A DNA stretch of 64,000 nt from Bryobacterales bacterium (GTDB lineage: Bacteria; Acidobacteriota; Terriglobia; Bryobacterales; Bryobacteraceae): contig JAIXKK010000004.1 in the NCBI GenBank assembly GCA_026954325.1, positions 1-64,000 of the forward strand, in the 5' to 3' direction. The translations under genes and the position numbers were made by a program. Position 1 is the stretch's first letter; the number at the start of each line of letters is the position of its first letter. Below the pieces are notes generated by a model. That model was not told where the DNA came from and made no database searches. It was given only the letters and a program-made list of their open reading frames with translations. Of this stretch, positions 1 to 9,468 are shown piece after piece.

Positions 1-2
1 AG

Positions 3-3000
3 GGTGTTCTGGTTCAGGCGAGGGGCGACGTCACCGTCAACGCCACCATCGAACTCGGCAATACGCGCGACGTCGTGACAGTCGAGGCGACACCGGTCGC
101 CGTAAACTTCAATACAACGTCGATGGCCATGACCCTCGACACCAAGATGACGAATACCCTGCCCATCCTCAACCGCAACCCGTTCCTCCTGGTGTCGTTA
201 AATCCCGCCACGGTTACGCGATCCACCACTGAGCAAAGCCCGTTTCACAATTGGGCCGCCGCGCAGTTTGACGTCGGGGGCAACACCAACATCAAGAACG
301 ATATCATCCTCGATGGCTCACCATCGATGACCGCGCAGAAGTCCAGCTATACGCCTCCCATGGACGCGGTTCAGGAAGTGAACCTGCAGCAGAATGCCGT
401 CGATGCCGAGTTCGGCCACAGCGCCGGCGGCATTCTCAGTCTCCAGATGAAATCCGGCACTAACGAATTCCACGGAACCGCTTATTACATCGGCCGCAAC
501 CCGGTCCTCAACGCCCTGATCGATCGTGTAACCCAAACCAGGAATCTGGTGCGGCAGAACGTTTGGGGCGTCACCTCCGGTAATCCCATCAGGAAGAACA
601 AGCTCTTCAACTTCTTTGCCTATGAAGGCTGGCGCGAGATTGAGCCTCGCAGTTCCTTCAACACCCTGCCCACGGACCTCGAACGCGGCGGCGATTTCTC
701 TCAATCCCTCAACACCGCCGGCGCTTTGCGCACTGTCTACGATCCTTACACCACCAAGACCGAAGGCAACAACGTCAGCCGCCAACCGTTCGCCGGTAAC
801 GTCATCCCCGCAAGCCGGATCGATCCCACCGCTAAAGTCATCCTCGGCGACCTCTGGAAACCGAATCGTCCGGGCGATGGCCCGACCCATGTCAATAACT
901 TCGTCGCCGGCTACGCCAACCGCTACCGCTATTGGAACCTTTCTGACCGCGTTGACTACAATGTCAGCGACAAACTCAAAATCTTCGGGCGTTATAACCA
1001 ATACCGCACCTTCACCGCGCAGGACGACTTTACGAACGGATCGCCCGCCCAGCCGGTGGATGGCTCCAAGCGGCACGCTCTCACGTTTTCCGGCGATGCC
1101 GTCTACACTCTGAACGCTTCCACCGTGTGGAACGTCCGCGGAGCGTATAACTCGATCGTCGACTCCTTCGGCCTCCCCTCGGCTACGCTGAAACCTTCCG
1201 ATCTCGGCCGGTTCTGGGGCGGCAATTCCTGGTATACCCCCTATCTGGCCGACCTCCCGGACATCTATTATCCCGGCATCACCGTCAATCAAGGCACCGC
1301 GACCACTCTCGGCAAGGCCAATTACTGGTATCAGGAGCCAAATTCCTTTAATGTTGAATCGAAGGTCTCCAGGAGCGCCGGCCGTCACTATCTGAAGTTC
1401 GGCGGCGAATATCGCAAGGATCGCGTTATCGCCGCCCGGCCCAGACCCATGAGCTTCACCTTCAATCCGGATCTGACGGCCAATACCTATCTCAGTCCCA
1501 ACACGAAGCTGAGCGGAGACGGATGGGCCACCATGATGATCGGGGCTCTTGACAACAACTCCAACATCAATTCCATTCCCATTCAGAGGCCGGTTGTCGA
1601 CTATTTCAGCCTGTTTGCGCAGGATGATTTCAAGCTGACGCAAAAGCTCACCCTGAACCTCGGCCTCCGCTATGAGTTCTACACTCCCATGCGCGACGTC
1701 ACCGACAGGCTCTCGCGCTATCTTGACCTGACCAATCCTATTTCCGAGTTCCAGGGGGCCAATGCGCCGCAACTGCCCGCGGACGCGCTCGCTCTCCGTA
1801 CCGCCGCCCCCATTTACAACGGGTCATGGGTCTTTACTGATTCGAGCAACCGCGGTTCCTGGAATCCTCCCAAGAAGCTGTTCCTGCCCCGTTTGGGTCT
1901 GGCGTGGCGCATCGACAATCAAAGCGCTCTCCGTGCCGGCTGGGCCCGTTACATCGTGCCTGCCACCCTTACGGACGGCCTCAACATCCTTGGCAGCGTG
2001 CCCTATCCCGGCTTCGACGCCACGACGACGGCCATCGCTCCCTTGCTGGGCGTGCCTCAGCAATCCTTCTCCAATCCGTACCCCGGCGGCCTGGTCGGTG
2101 TAGTGGGAAAGACCCTCGGCCGTTACACCAATCTCGGCGGCCCCACCACCTGGTACCAGCAGAATTTCAACCCTGCCGTTAACGACCGCTTCAATGTCAG
2201 CCTCCAACGGCAGTTGCCCGCCAAGGTCCTGGCCGACATCACGTTCTTCATGAATGTGGGCCGTGACGCTCCCTATACCTTCGACCTGAACGCCGTCGAC
2301 CCCCGCATCGGCTTCGCAGTGGGCAACAAAGTGAACCAGTCCGTTTCGAACCCCTTCTATAACATTCTGCCCGCGGATAAGTTCCCCGGACAATTGCGCA
2401 CCCAAAAGAACATTGCCGTTTCCGAGTTGCTCCGCCCCTATCCGCAGTACGGTTCACTCACCGAAACTCTCCGCGGCGGCTTTGGAAACCGCTACAAATC
2501 ACTCCAGATGCAGTTCCAACGCCCCTTCGCCAGCGGATTCAACTTCATCGCCGGTTATAACTACAACCAGTCGCGCAACCAGGAATTCTACGACAACGTG
2601 GATTCCTACACGAATTCGCCTACCTGGCAGCCCGCCAGCAACTCCCGCCATCGCCTCACCGGCGCCGCTATCGTCGAACTGCCCTTCGGCAAGGGCCGAA
2701 AGTTCATGACGGCCGCGCATCCGGTGGTGGACGCCATTCTTGGCGGATGGAGCACCAGCGGCTTGTTCACCTACAACTCCGGGGCTTATCTGCGCTTCGG
2801 CGGCATGCTGGTCGACGGCGACCCTGGCATCTCCAATCCCACCAGCGCCAAATGGTTCGACACCTCGAAGTTCAAGATTCTGCCTCCCTTCACCCGCAGA
2901 ACGAATCCGCTTCAATACTCCGATGTGAAAGCGCCGCGTTTCGTGAATTTCGACGCGACGCTCGCCAAGGAATTTCCCATCCGCGAGCGGTTCAAGTTCG

Positions 3001-3152
3001 AATTGCGCGTGGAGGCTTACAACACGCTCAATTCGTTCACCGGGGCGGACCCGAATCTATCGGTAACCTCCCCGCTGTTCGGCCAGATCACGGCACAGCG
3101 CGCCGGAGTCTTCGGCCGTCAGATTCAGTACACAGGGAGGATCATCTGGTAA
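3..3152 (+). CDS. TonB-dependent receptor-like outer-membrane protein (Oar-like), 5' end outside window
   Basis: The reading frame is open from the window edge, so the N-terminus (signal peptide and carboxypeptidase-regulatory-like domain) is missing. The visible part opens with the end of a CarboxypepD_reg-like domain (VTVNATIELGNTRDVVTVEA), then a plug-like segment and about 800 residues of alternating aromatic/polar strands typical of a 22-strand barrel. It ends in an aromatic residue (GRIIW), the usual C-terminal signal of outer-membrane barrels. Family knowledge: such proteins take up large substrates or act in outer-membrane transport and are strongly expanded in Acidobacteriota. The substrate cannot be read from the sequence. 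A GC-rich hairpin follows the stop codon. Confidence 0.85.
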   Translation, partial: GVLVQARGDVTVNATIELGNTRDVVTVEATPVAVNFNTTSMAMTLDTKMTNTLPILNRNPFLLVSLNPATVTRSTTEQSPFHNWAAAQFDVGGNTNIKNDIILDGSPSMTAQKSSYTPPMDAVQEVNLQQNAVDAEFGHSAGGILSLQMKSGTNEFHGTAYYIGRNPVLNALIDRVTQTRNLVRQNVWGVTSGNPIRKNKLFNFFAYEGWREIEPRSSFNTLPTDLERGGDFSQSLNTAGALRTVYDPYTTKTEGNNVSRQPFAGNVIPASRIDPTAKVILGDLWKPNRPGDGPTHVNNFVAGYANRYRYWNLSDRVDYNVSDKLKIFGRYNQYRTFTAQDDFTNGSPAQPVDGSKRHALTFSGDAVYTLNASTVWNVRGAYNSIVDSFGLPSATLKPSDLGRFWGGNSWYTPYLADLPDIYYPGITVNQGTATTLGKANYWYQEPNSFNVESKVSRSAGRHYLKFGGEYRKDRVIAARPRPMSFTFNPDLTANTYLSPNTKLSGDGWATMMIGALDNNSNINSIPIQRPVVDYFSLFAQDDFKLTQKLTLNLGLRYEFYTPMRDVTDRLSRYLDLTNPISEFQGANAPQLPADALALRTAAPIYNGSWVFTDSSNRGSWNPPKKLFLPRLGLAWRIDNQSALRAGWARYIVPATLTDGLNILGSVPYPGFDATTTAIAPLLGVPQQSFSNPYPGGLVGVVGKTLGRYTNLGGPTTWYQQNFNPAVNDRFNVSLQRQLPAKVLADITFFMNVGRDAPYTFDLNAVDPRIGFAVGNKVNQSVSNPFYNILPADKFPGQLRTQKNIAVSELLRPYPQYGSLTETLRGGFGNRYKSLQMQFQRPFASGFNFIAGYNYNQSRNQEFYDNVDSYTNSPTWQPASNSRHRLTGAAIVELPFGKGRKFMTAAHPVVDAILGGWSTSGLFTYNSGAYLRFGGMLVDGDPGISNPTSAKWFDTSKFKILPPFTRRTNPLQYSDVKAPRFVNFDATLAKEFPIRERFKFELRVEAYNTLNSFTGADPNLSVTSPLFGQITAQRAGVFGRQIQYTGRIIW

Positions 3153-3178
3153 CCTCGAACCGTTGAGATTCCTTCGCA

Positions 3179-3202
3179 CTGGCCCGCCTCGCAGCGGGCC
3201 AG
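3179..3202. terminator. GC-rich hairpin between convergent genes
   Basis: A perfect 9-bp stem (CTGGCCCGC / GCGGGCCAG) with a 6-nt loop lies 26 bp after the TonB-receptor stop and 22 bp from the stop of the convergent TPR gene. There is no T-run on either side, so a factor-independent terminator is plausible but not proven; it could serve both strands. Confidence 0.5.
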
Positions 3203-3224
3203 ACTGCCGTGTCCCCTCCGCTAT

Positions 3225-4195
3225 CTACCGGCCAATCCGCTCCGCGCGTTCCAGCAGTTTGCCCCCCTCGGCGCCTCGCCCCATCTCCTCGAGCAATCCC
3301 GCCAGGTTCCGCAAGTCCGCGGCAACCTCCGGATGATTCTTCCCATAGACCGTCTCATCGATTGCCAGCGTACGCTCATACAGCCGTTTCGCCCCGGCGA
3401 GGTCGCCTTTCGCGCGCAGCACATCGCCAAGATTGCTGCTGGCGGCCGCAACCCGCGAATGATTCCGTCCTAACGCGCTCTCGAGAGTTCCCAGCGCTTG
3501 CCGCAGCAGCGGTTCAGCCTGCGCCACCTGTCCCATCGCAAGCAGAACGTTCGCCAGATTGTTCTGCGTGGTGGCTGTCTCCGGATGTTTCGGCCCCAGT
3601 TTCCTGATCTGGATTTGCAGAGCGCGCCGCAGCAATGGCTCGGCCTGTTTCGGAGGCAGCGCCAAGGCCAGATCGTTCAATCGCACCGCCACCCGCTCGC
3701 CTTCCTTGCCCGATGCCTGCTCCTCTTTCTCGAGCGCCTGACGGTACAGTCCGGCGGCCTGCTCCGGTGGCGCGCGTTCCGCAAGCCTCGCCAGATTGCG
3801 CGCGGCAATCTCGGCATCCGGGTGGTGTGCCGCTTGTTCGATCAGAGATAAAGCCTGGGCGGGGTTCGCGGCCACCGAGGCGAGGTTCTCGAGGTCCATC
3901 CCCACCTGCCGGTCCTTTTCTCCCAGCACCGGCTTATCGATAGCCAGGGCCTGCCGCAGCAGCGGCTCCGCCTCTTCATTTCTCCGCAACGATCGAAGCA
4001 GCAGCCCAAGATCCCGCGCCGCCCGCGCTACCCTCAGGCGTCCGCTCCGTACTGCTTTGTCCGCTCCTCCAGCGCCTGCCGGAAGAGAGGGACTAGCGCC
4101 GCCGGGTCCGGTTGCATGCCGCGGAGGAACGCCACGCCGGCGATAGCCAGGAAAACCCCCCTCCATCCGCGTGTTCCCCTCGCGGCCCGTGCCAT
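3225..4195 (-). pseudogene. Kinesin-light-chain-type TPR protein, broken by one frameshift
   Basis: The C-terminal ~270 residues are tandem tetratricopeptide repeats of the kinesin-light-chain type (repeats of the form N-EAEPLLRQAL-I---LG--H), a protein-interaction scaffold. The matching N-terminus lies in another frame: ATG at 4195 encodes a short hydrophobic, signal-like segment and the first half of a TPR ending ALEERTKQYGADA, then a TGA at 4036-4034. Adding one base near 4037 joins it to LRVARAARDLGLLLRSL and restores a continuous repeat. The gene is therefore either a pseudogene or carries a one-base sequence error. It is convergent with the TonB receptor; just upstream lies the mscS relic. 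Confidence 0.7.
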
Positions 4196-4284
4196 GGACT
4201 CCTTGATCCTCACACAAGTTGAGTGTAAGCCACAACCTAACGTTACGGGCCAGCGGATATCGTCCTCTGGTTATCACAAATTCG

Positions 4285-4348
4285 TTGTTTTTGATGCCCA
4301 GTCCACCGTATAATGCCGCAGATAGAGTTTCAGGAGGTGTCTCGAATG
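4285..4348 (+). promoter_or_regulatory. Orphan promoter, Shine-Dalgarno and ATG with no gene behind them
   Basis: TTGTTT (4285-4290), an 18-bp spacer and a consensus TATAAT (4309-4314) are followed by a strong AGGAGGTG (4332-4339) and, 6 nt later, ATG at 4346. The codons after this ATG run antisense through the mscS relic and show no coding character. Read as a sigma70 promoter and ribosome-binding site left behind after the gene body was lost by recombination. Confidence 0.5.
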
Positions 4349-4850
4349 CGATCTACGCGGTCGGACACCTTGATCGGCTGCTCAAACAGAAGAATGACGC
4401 CGGAGATCAGATTGTTGGCGGTGGTTTGCAGTCCGAAGCCGATGCCGATACCGAGCGCCCCGCCCAGGACGGTCAACGTGCTCAAATTAATGCCGGCGAC
4501 TGCAACCCGGCGATGAGCCCGAAAATGATGATCAGGTAGCCGGCGATGCTTTCCAGCACGAACTTCTGGCTGGCCTCAATGGGCAGACGGTTGAGAACCT
4601 CGCGGCGCAGGAACTGGCGTCCCAGCCTCGCCGCCAGGACCAGCAGCAGGAAGATTACGGTCTTGCACAGCGATGCGATGGAAAACGGCGTCTTGCCCAC
4701 TTCAAACAAGGTTTGATTCAGAATCCTCTCCACGCGCTTATCCACGGCAATGACGCCAGTGATGCGGTCCCATGCTCCAAGAGTCCATCCGGCGATCAGA
4801 ACCAGAATCAGAACCAGCGGAGTAAGAACAGGTTTCCAGGCGGATGGCAA
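4330..4850 (-). pseudogene. MscS-family mechanosensitive channel, frameshifted and 3'-truncated
   Basis: From a TTG at 4850 the protein reads as an MscS-like channel: hydrophobic segments, then the frame stops at 4482 just as the pore helix region begins. One base added near 4498 joins it to AGINLSTLTVLGGALGIG and FGLQTTANNLISG, the TM3/beta-domain junction conserved in the MscS family (usually IGFGLQ-IANN-ISG). Homology then ends abruptly after the DRV at about 4353, and the conserved beta-domain with its VPN motif is absent; a stop follows at 4332-4330. So the gene has both a one-base shift and a lost 3' end. The truncation point coincides with the orphan ATG on the other strand. Confidence 0.75.
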
Positions 4851-4992
4851 TTGCGTACGTTCTCTTTACGGCGAAGTAACCGTCGTGTCACTTATTGTCT
4901 CAACCACCAATGCTATTCATGAACTCCAGCCGGCTTGGGGCAGGTGGGTTCCCTTCGAAATCATCCTGGCGCAAGGGCCGAATGCCTGAAGC

Positions 4993-6153
4993 CTACAATT
5001 CCCGGAACACTTCCCACAGATTCTGTTTCAACTCAACCCCGATACCCGGCGCCCCCGGCAGCTTCACTTTGCCGTCGCGAACGGGAACTCCGTCTGCAAA
5101 TCCACCGAATGGCTGGAACACCCCAGGGTACGATTCGTTTCCGTGTAATCCTAATCCCGCCGCCACGTGCAGCGCCATCTGGTGCCCCCCATGCGGGATG
5201 CACCTCCGTGAAGACCAGCCATGCTCGCGCAGCATATCCAGAATTCGCAGGTACTCCACCACCCCATAAGACAGCGCCGGATCAAATTGCAGATAGTCCC
5301 GTTCCGGTTTCATGTGAGCGTAGCGGACCAGGTTTCGCGCATCGTGAACGGAGAAAAGGTTTTCTCCCGTCGCCACCGGATTCTTCGACACTTGCGCCAC
5401 CTCGGCGTGGATCTCGAAATCGAGGGGCTCGCAGGGTTCCTCATACCATTTCAGGGAATAGTGGTTCAGCGCCTCCGCGTATTCGATTGCTGTCTTACGG
5501 TCAAACCGCCCGTTGGCGTCCACCGCCAGATCCTGCCCCGGGCCGAGGATCCCCAACACCGCCTCAATTCTGCGCAAGTCCTCCTCGATCGGAGCCCCGC
5601 CGATCTTGATCTTTACGGTGGAATAGCCAAGTTCCAGATAGCCGCGCATCTCCTCCAGCAGCCCCTCGATTTCTTTTCCCGGATAGTAGTATCCCCCCGC
5701 GGCGTAGACGTAGACCTCCTCGTCGCACTCCCCTATATGGAACCGCTCCGCCAGCACACGATACAGCGGCTTGCCTTCTATTTTCGCCACCAGATCCCAC
5801 AGCGCCATGTCGAGAACCCCCACGGCGACGGACCGCTCTCCGTGTCCTCCCGGCTTCTCGTTCGCCATCATCACTCGCCATGCCTTGCCAGGGTCCAGAT
5901 TTTCTCCCGTCTCATCGAGCAGCGCGCGCGGGTCCGCCGCCAGCAGACGCGGAATCATCCGGTCCCGCAGCAGGCCGCTTTGGGAGTATCGTCCGTTCGA
6001 GTTGAAGCCGTAGCCTATGACCGGCTTCCCGTCTCGCACCACGTCCGTGTGAATCGCCACGGCGGAAGCCGTCATCTCGGCAAAACTGATATACGCATTG
6101 CGAATTTCAGAACGAATTGGGACAACAATATCCGTAATTGCAGTAAGTTTCAA
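4993..6153 (-). CDS. D-tartrate dehydratase-like enolase-superfamily enzyme
   Basis: A 386-aa enolase-superfamily (mandelate racemase/muconate-lactonizing) protein. The sequence closely resembles what I know of Bradyrhizobium D-tartrate dehydratase, including NEKPGGHGERSVAVG, YAAGGYYYPGK and CIPHGGHQM. Catalytic elements are visible: K181-I-K183, metal ligands D212 (VDANGR), E238 or E239 (WYEEP) and E264 (TGEN), and H321 in HGGH. Family role: metal-assisted dehydration of a sugar diacid to a 2-keto acid in the cytoplasm. It is divergent from the hypothetical gene at 6172 and sits beside an aldo/keto reductase, an aldolase-fold enzyme and an SDR, which fits acid-sugar catabolism. The exact substrate is inferred by resemblance. 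Confidence 0.85.
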   Translation of the reverse strand: MKLTAITDIVVPIRSEIRNAYISFAEMTASAVAIHTDVVRDGKPVIGYGFNSNGRYSQSGLLRDRMIPRLLAADPRALLDETGENLDPGKAWRVMMANEKPGGHGERSVAVGVLDMALWDLVAKIEGKPLYRVLAERFHIGECDEEVYVYAAGGYYYPGKEIEGLLEEMRGYLELGYSTVKIKIGGAPIEEDLRRIEAVLGILGPGQDLAVDANGRFDRKTAIEYAEALNHYSLKWYEEPCEPLDFEIHAEVAQVSKNPVATGENLFSVHDARNLVRYAHMKPERDYLQFDPALSYGVVEYLRILDMLREHGWSSRRCIPHGGHQMALHVAAGLGLHGNESYPGVFQPFGGFADGVPVRDGKVKLPGAPGIGVELKQNLWEVFREL

Positions 6154-6171
6154 TTAGGATTCCTTTCTTTT

Positions 6172-6567
6172 ATGAGTTACAAATCCTTCGCTAAATTAAT
6201 AACTAATTTGGTATTCCTTGCCGCTCTCCGTGCCGGCAGTTGGCAAGGCGGCAACTACGTCATCACGCACGCCAACCAGCCCAGTTTCAGCATTCTCGTG
6301 GATAGCCATCAGCGAAAACACATCTCCTCGTGGCTCTCGAACTATGGGGGCGCTCCAGGGACGAAGTTCCCAATAAACTGGACCAATCAGGACGTCATCA
6401 ACTACGCGCAACTGCTTGTCCCGTTCTTCCCCCAACCGGGCACGGCGCCCGCATCCAATACTATTCTCAACAACGTTTCCATCAATGTAGCCTACCAGCC
6501 AGGCGGGAAACCCAAGGTCCGCGAACCTCAATCGGAGGCCGCGCCCCACCCAACGGGGCGGCGATAG
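6172..6567 (+). CDS. Hypothetical protein, unusual composition
   Basis: I do not recognise this 131-aa ORF. ATG at 6172 is preceded by TAGGAT about 12 nt upstream and is divergent from the dehydratase, with only 18 bp between the two starts. The N-terminus is a hydrophobic stretch (LITNLVFLAALRA) that could be a signal or anchor; the middle is rich in N, Q, S and aromatic residues (INWTNQDVINYAQLLVPFF), unlike a frame shadow. The first 60 bp are AT-rich relative to the surroundings. The last ~20 residues (after GGKPK) look random, so the true end may have been lost. It may be a gene fragment. Confidence 0.35.
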   Translation: MSYKSFAKLITNLVFLAALRAGSWQGGNYVITHANQPSFSILVDSHQRKHISSWLSNYGGAPGTKFPINWTNQDVINYAQLLVPFFPQPGTAPASNTILNNVSINVAYQPGGKPKVREPQSEAAPHPTGRR

Positions 6568-6661
6568 CCAATCTGTGGAAATGCCGCCGGTTCATCTCCG
6601 TGAAATCTCCGCAAAGCGGGTCTATGAATTTGTCAACGTTCGCGATACACTACGTTGGGTA

Positions 6662-7597
6662 ATGCATCGCCGGCTCCTTGGCAGCACCGGATTGAGAGTT
6701 TCCACCATCTCGCTAGGCACCGTGGAACTCGGCATGGACTACGGTTTTCGCGGCAGTGACCACTTCAAACGCCCTGATCCGGCCGATGCCGTCCGCATTC
6801 TCCATCGCGCGGTGGAACTGGGCATCAACTTCCTCGACACCGCGCGGGACTATGGCGACTCCGAGACGATCATCGGCCGGACTCTCCACGACCTCCATCC
6901 CCGCCCCCACATCAGCACCAAATTCGCGGCTCCGGACTCGCTCCCTCCCGGCCAACTCCGCCAGCACATCATGGATTCCGTGGAAAGCAGCCTCCGCGCT
7001 TTACATGTCGAAACCATCGACCTCCTCCAGATTCACAACACCACCGAGGAACTGCTCGCCCGCGGAGAGTTGCTCGACACTCTGGTCCGCCTCCGTCAGA
7101 GCGGCAAGATCCGCCATGCCGGGGCAAGCCTTTACGGTGAACCCGTGGCGATGCGCGCCCTTTACCATCGCGAGATCCACACTCTTCAGGTTCCGTTCAA
7201 TTTCCTCGACGCCAAAATGAGCCAGCGGGTTTTTCCCCAAGCCTCTCGCGCTGGAGTTGGAATCCTGATCCGGTCAGCCTTTCTTCGGGGCGTGCTTACC
7301 AGCCGCGTGCATGAGGCGCCTCCGCAGCTTGCAAGACTGAGAGACAAGGCTCTGGAGGCATGTGCGGCCCTGTCAATCACCCCGAATGAACTCGCCGAGA
7401 CATCCCTGCGCTTCTGCCTTTCCTGCGATGCGGTTTCGACCGTGCTCATCGGTGTTCGCACCATTGAGGAACTCGAGGCCAACGTGCGTGCCGCGGCGAA
7501 AGGCCCCCTCGACGGCGGCGCTCTCGATGTCCTCGGCAGGTTCGGCATCGAAGAGGAATCCCTGGTAAACCCCACTCATTGGCGGGAATTGACCTGA
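6662..7597 (+). CDS. Aldo/keto reductase
   Basis: A 311-aa (beta/alpha)8 aldo/keto reductase that would reduce aldehydes or ketoses with NADPH in the cytoplasm. The start at 6662 gives the family N-terminus RRLLGSTGLRVSTISLG; an earlier in-frame ATG at 6575 adds 29 residues without homology. The catalytic tetrad is visible: D59 (FLDTA), Y64 (RDYGDSE), K87 (ISTKFA) and H125 (LLQIHN). The C-terminal cofactor region includes VLIGVRTIEELEANV. It is followed 49 bp later by the DapA/NanA-type gene and then an SDR, suggesting a catabolic operon for sugar acids or keto sugars. Confidence 0.85.
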   Translation: MHRRLLGSTGLRVSTISLGTVELGMDYGFRGSDHFKRPDPADAVRILHRAVELGINFLDTARDYGDSETIIGRTLHDLHPRPHISTKFAAPDSLPPGQLRQHIMDSVESSLRALHVETIDLLQIHNTTEELLARGELLDTLVRLRQSGKIRHAGASLYGEPVAMRALYHREIHTLQVPFNFLDAKMSQRVFPQASRAGVGILIRSAFLRGVLTSRVHEAPPQLARLRDKALEACAALSITPNELAETSLRFCLSCDAVSTVLIGVRTIEELEANVRAAAKGPLDGGALDVLGRFGIEEESLVNPTHWRELT

Positions 7598-7646
7598 CTC
7601 GTTCCGCGTTCGGCTTCCTCCATGTCGTAGACTGTAATGGAACTAC

Positions 7647-8546
7647 ATGACACTGAACGGCATTCTTCCCGCGATCCTGACGCCCCTTGACGAACACGGC
7701 AAATTCCATGCCGCGGCTTATGAGCAACTTCTCGGGCGTCTCTATTCCGCCGGCGTTCATGGTATTTATGTCGCGGGACAAACCGGAGAAGGCCCCCTGC
7801 TTTCCCTCGAGGACCGGATGAAAGCCGCGGAGATTTCCGTCGCCAATTCTCCGCGCGAAGCGAAAGTAATTATCCACATCGGCGCCCATCGCACCGCGGA
7901 CGCCATTCAACTTACCCGCCACGCCTCGCGCATCGGCGTCACCGCCGTCAGCAGCCTGCCGCCCATCGGCGTCTATTCCTTTGCCGAAATCAAGAGTTAC
8001 TATCAGGCTCTGGCCGCCAACACGGAAGTCCCTTTCCTCGTGTACTTCTTTCCTGCTCTCGCCCCCGCCATTACCAGCACCGGTCAGATTCTCGAGTTGT
8101 GTGAAATTCCCAATGTGGCCGGCTTGAAATACACTGACTTTAACCTCTTCCGCCTCCAGCAGCTTAAGAAACATGGCTGTACCGTCTACAACGGCCACGA
8201 CGAAGTCCTCGCCGCCGGATTGCTGATGGGCGCCGATGGCGGCATTGGAACCTTCTACAATCTCGTGCCGGAACTTTTTCTCGATATCTACCGCAAAGCG
8301 AACGCGAATGACTGGAAGGGCGCAATGGAAAGCCAAACCAGAGTGAATGAACTGGTGGCCCTGGTCCTTCGGTACCCGTCCATCTCCGCCGTCAAGCGCA
8401 TGATGACCTGGGCCGGCATTCCCTGCGGCGATGCCGTCGCTCCGCGGCGTTCCTTGACCCCGGCGGAAGAAGAGCATCTCCTCCACGACCTCGCAAACTC
8501 CAGTTTCCGCGACATGCCTTTTGCCGGACCGCGGGTCTCCGCCTGA
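7647..8546 (+). CDS. DapA / N-acetylneuraminate lyase family aldolase
   Basis: A 299-aa class I aldolase of the dihydrodipicolinate synthase/NanA superfamily. The phosphate/carboxylate-binding loop reads GQTGEGPLLS (GSTGE type), the Schiff-base lysine is K161 in AGLKYTD, and Y133 in VYFFPAL is the family's catalytic tyrosine. The loop sequences and YFFPA resemble N-acetylneuraminate lyase more than true DapA. Members cleave or form 2-keto acids such as sialic acid, 2-keto-3-deoxy-gluconate or 4-hydroxy-2-oxoglutarate. Next to a dehydratase and two reductases, a 2-keto-3-deoxy-sugar-acid lyase is the best guess. The next gene starts 5 bp after its stop. Confidence 0.85.
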   Translation: MTLNGILPAILTPLDEHGKFHAAAYEQLLGRLYSAGVHGIYVAGQTGEGPLLSLEDRMKAAEISVANSPREAKVIIHIGAHRTADAIQLTRHASRIGVTAVSSLPPIGVYSFAEIKSYYQALAANTEVPFLVYFFPALAPAITSTGQILELCEIPNVAGLKYTDFNLFRLQQLKKHGCTVYNGHDEVLAAGLLMGADGGIGTFYNLVPELFLDIYRKANANDWKGAMESQTRVNELVALVLRYPSISAVKRMMTWAGIPCGDAVAPRRSLTPAEEEHLLHDLANSSFRDMPFAGPRVSA

Positions 8547-8551
8547 AATTT

Positions 8552-9358
8552 ATGCCTGCCATCTGGGATCTCTTTCGCCTGCAAGGGAAAGTAGCCATCG
8601 TCACCGGGGGCGCCGGGCGCCTCGGCTCGCAAATGTGCGACGCGCTCGCCGAGGCGGGCGCTCATGTCGTGGTCGCTTCCCGCAATCTCGAGCGCTGCCA
8701 GGCCAAGGCCGGTGCGCTCCTGAAACAAGGCCACCCTCGCTCATTCGCCGTCGCTACCGATATCACCAATCGGGAATCTGTTCACTCCATGGCGCGCGCG
8801 GTTCTCGCCCAATTCGGCAAGATCGATATCCTCATCAACAACGCCTATAGTGGAGTCGCAAGACCATTCGAGGAGATGTCCGCGGAAGAATTCGAATCCT
8901 CCCTCACGGGAGCGCTTACGGGAACTTTCCTCTGTAGCCAGGCTGTCAGCGAAACAATGCGCGCCCACCGCTCCGGAGTGATCGTGAATATTGCCAGCAT
9001 CTATGGCCTTGTCTCCCCCGACCACCGCATCTATGGACGCTCCGGTCTCAATAATCCGCCCAACTACGGCGCGGCTAAAGCGGGGGTCGTACAACTTACC
9101 CGCTATCTGGCAACTTACCTTGCCCCTCATCAGATCCGCGTCAACTGTATTACCCCTGGCGGATTTTATGACCCGAAACTCTCATCCCGCCCGGATTACG
9201 ATAATGTGTTCGTGAAAAACTACGAATCGAAGACTCCACTAGGCCGCATGGGAAACGAGTCTGACCTCAAAGGCGCCGTGGTATACCTCGCCTCCGAGGC
9301 TTCGTCCTACGTCACCGGGCACAACCTGGTGGTGGACGGCGGGTGGACCGCCTGGTAA
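8552..9358 (+). CDS. SDR-family oxidoreductase
   Basis: A 268-aa classical short-chain dehydrogenase. Visible are the NAD(P)-binding TGGAGRLG (18-25), the NNAYSG stabilising motif near 96, catalytic S149 (NIASIYG), Y172 and K176 (YGAAK), and the C-terminal VTGHNLVVDGGW. Family role: reversible oxidation of a secondary alcohol, often on a sugar acid or keto acid. It is 5 bp behind the aldolase-fold gene, so the two are very likely co-transcribed and should act on linked intermediates. Confidence 0.85.
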   Translation: MPAIWDLFRLQGKVAIVTGGAGRLGSQMCDALAEAGAHVVVASRNLERCQAKAGALLKQGHPRSFAVATDITNRESVHSMARAVLAQFGKIDILINNAYSGVARPFEEMSAEEFESSLTGALTGTFLCSQAVSETMRAHRSGVIVNIASIYGLVSPDHRIYGRSGLNNPPNYGAAKAGVVQLTRYLATYLAPHQIRVNCITPGGFYDPKLSSRPDYDNVFVKNYESKTPLGRMGNESDLKGAVVYLASEASSYVTGHNLVVDGGWTAW

Positions 9359-9468
9359 GTCTTACTCTGCCTCACCTCACGGCTCAGTCCTAAGTCTTTC
9401 AGGATCAATCAATCCCAGCGTGGATGGTTTTGGCACGGCGATTGCACGTTTATCCGTGGAGGCGCCAA

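Noticed and set aside
318..1772. Long antisense ORF in the TonB receptor gene
   Set aside because: GC-rich shadow frame with no family resemblance; the + frame has clear outer-membrane barrel character.
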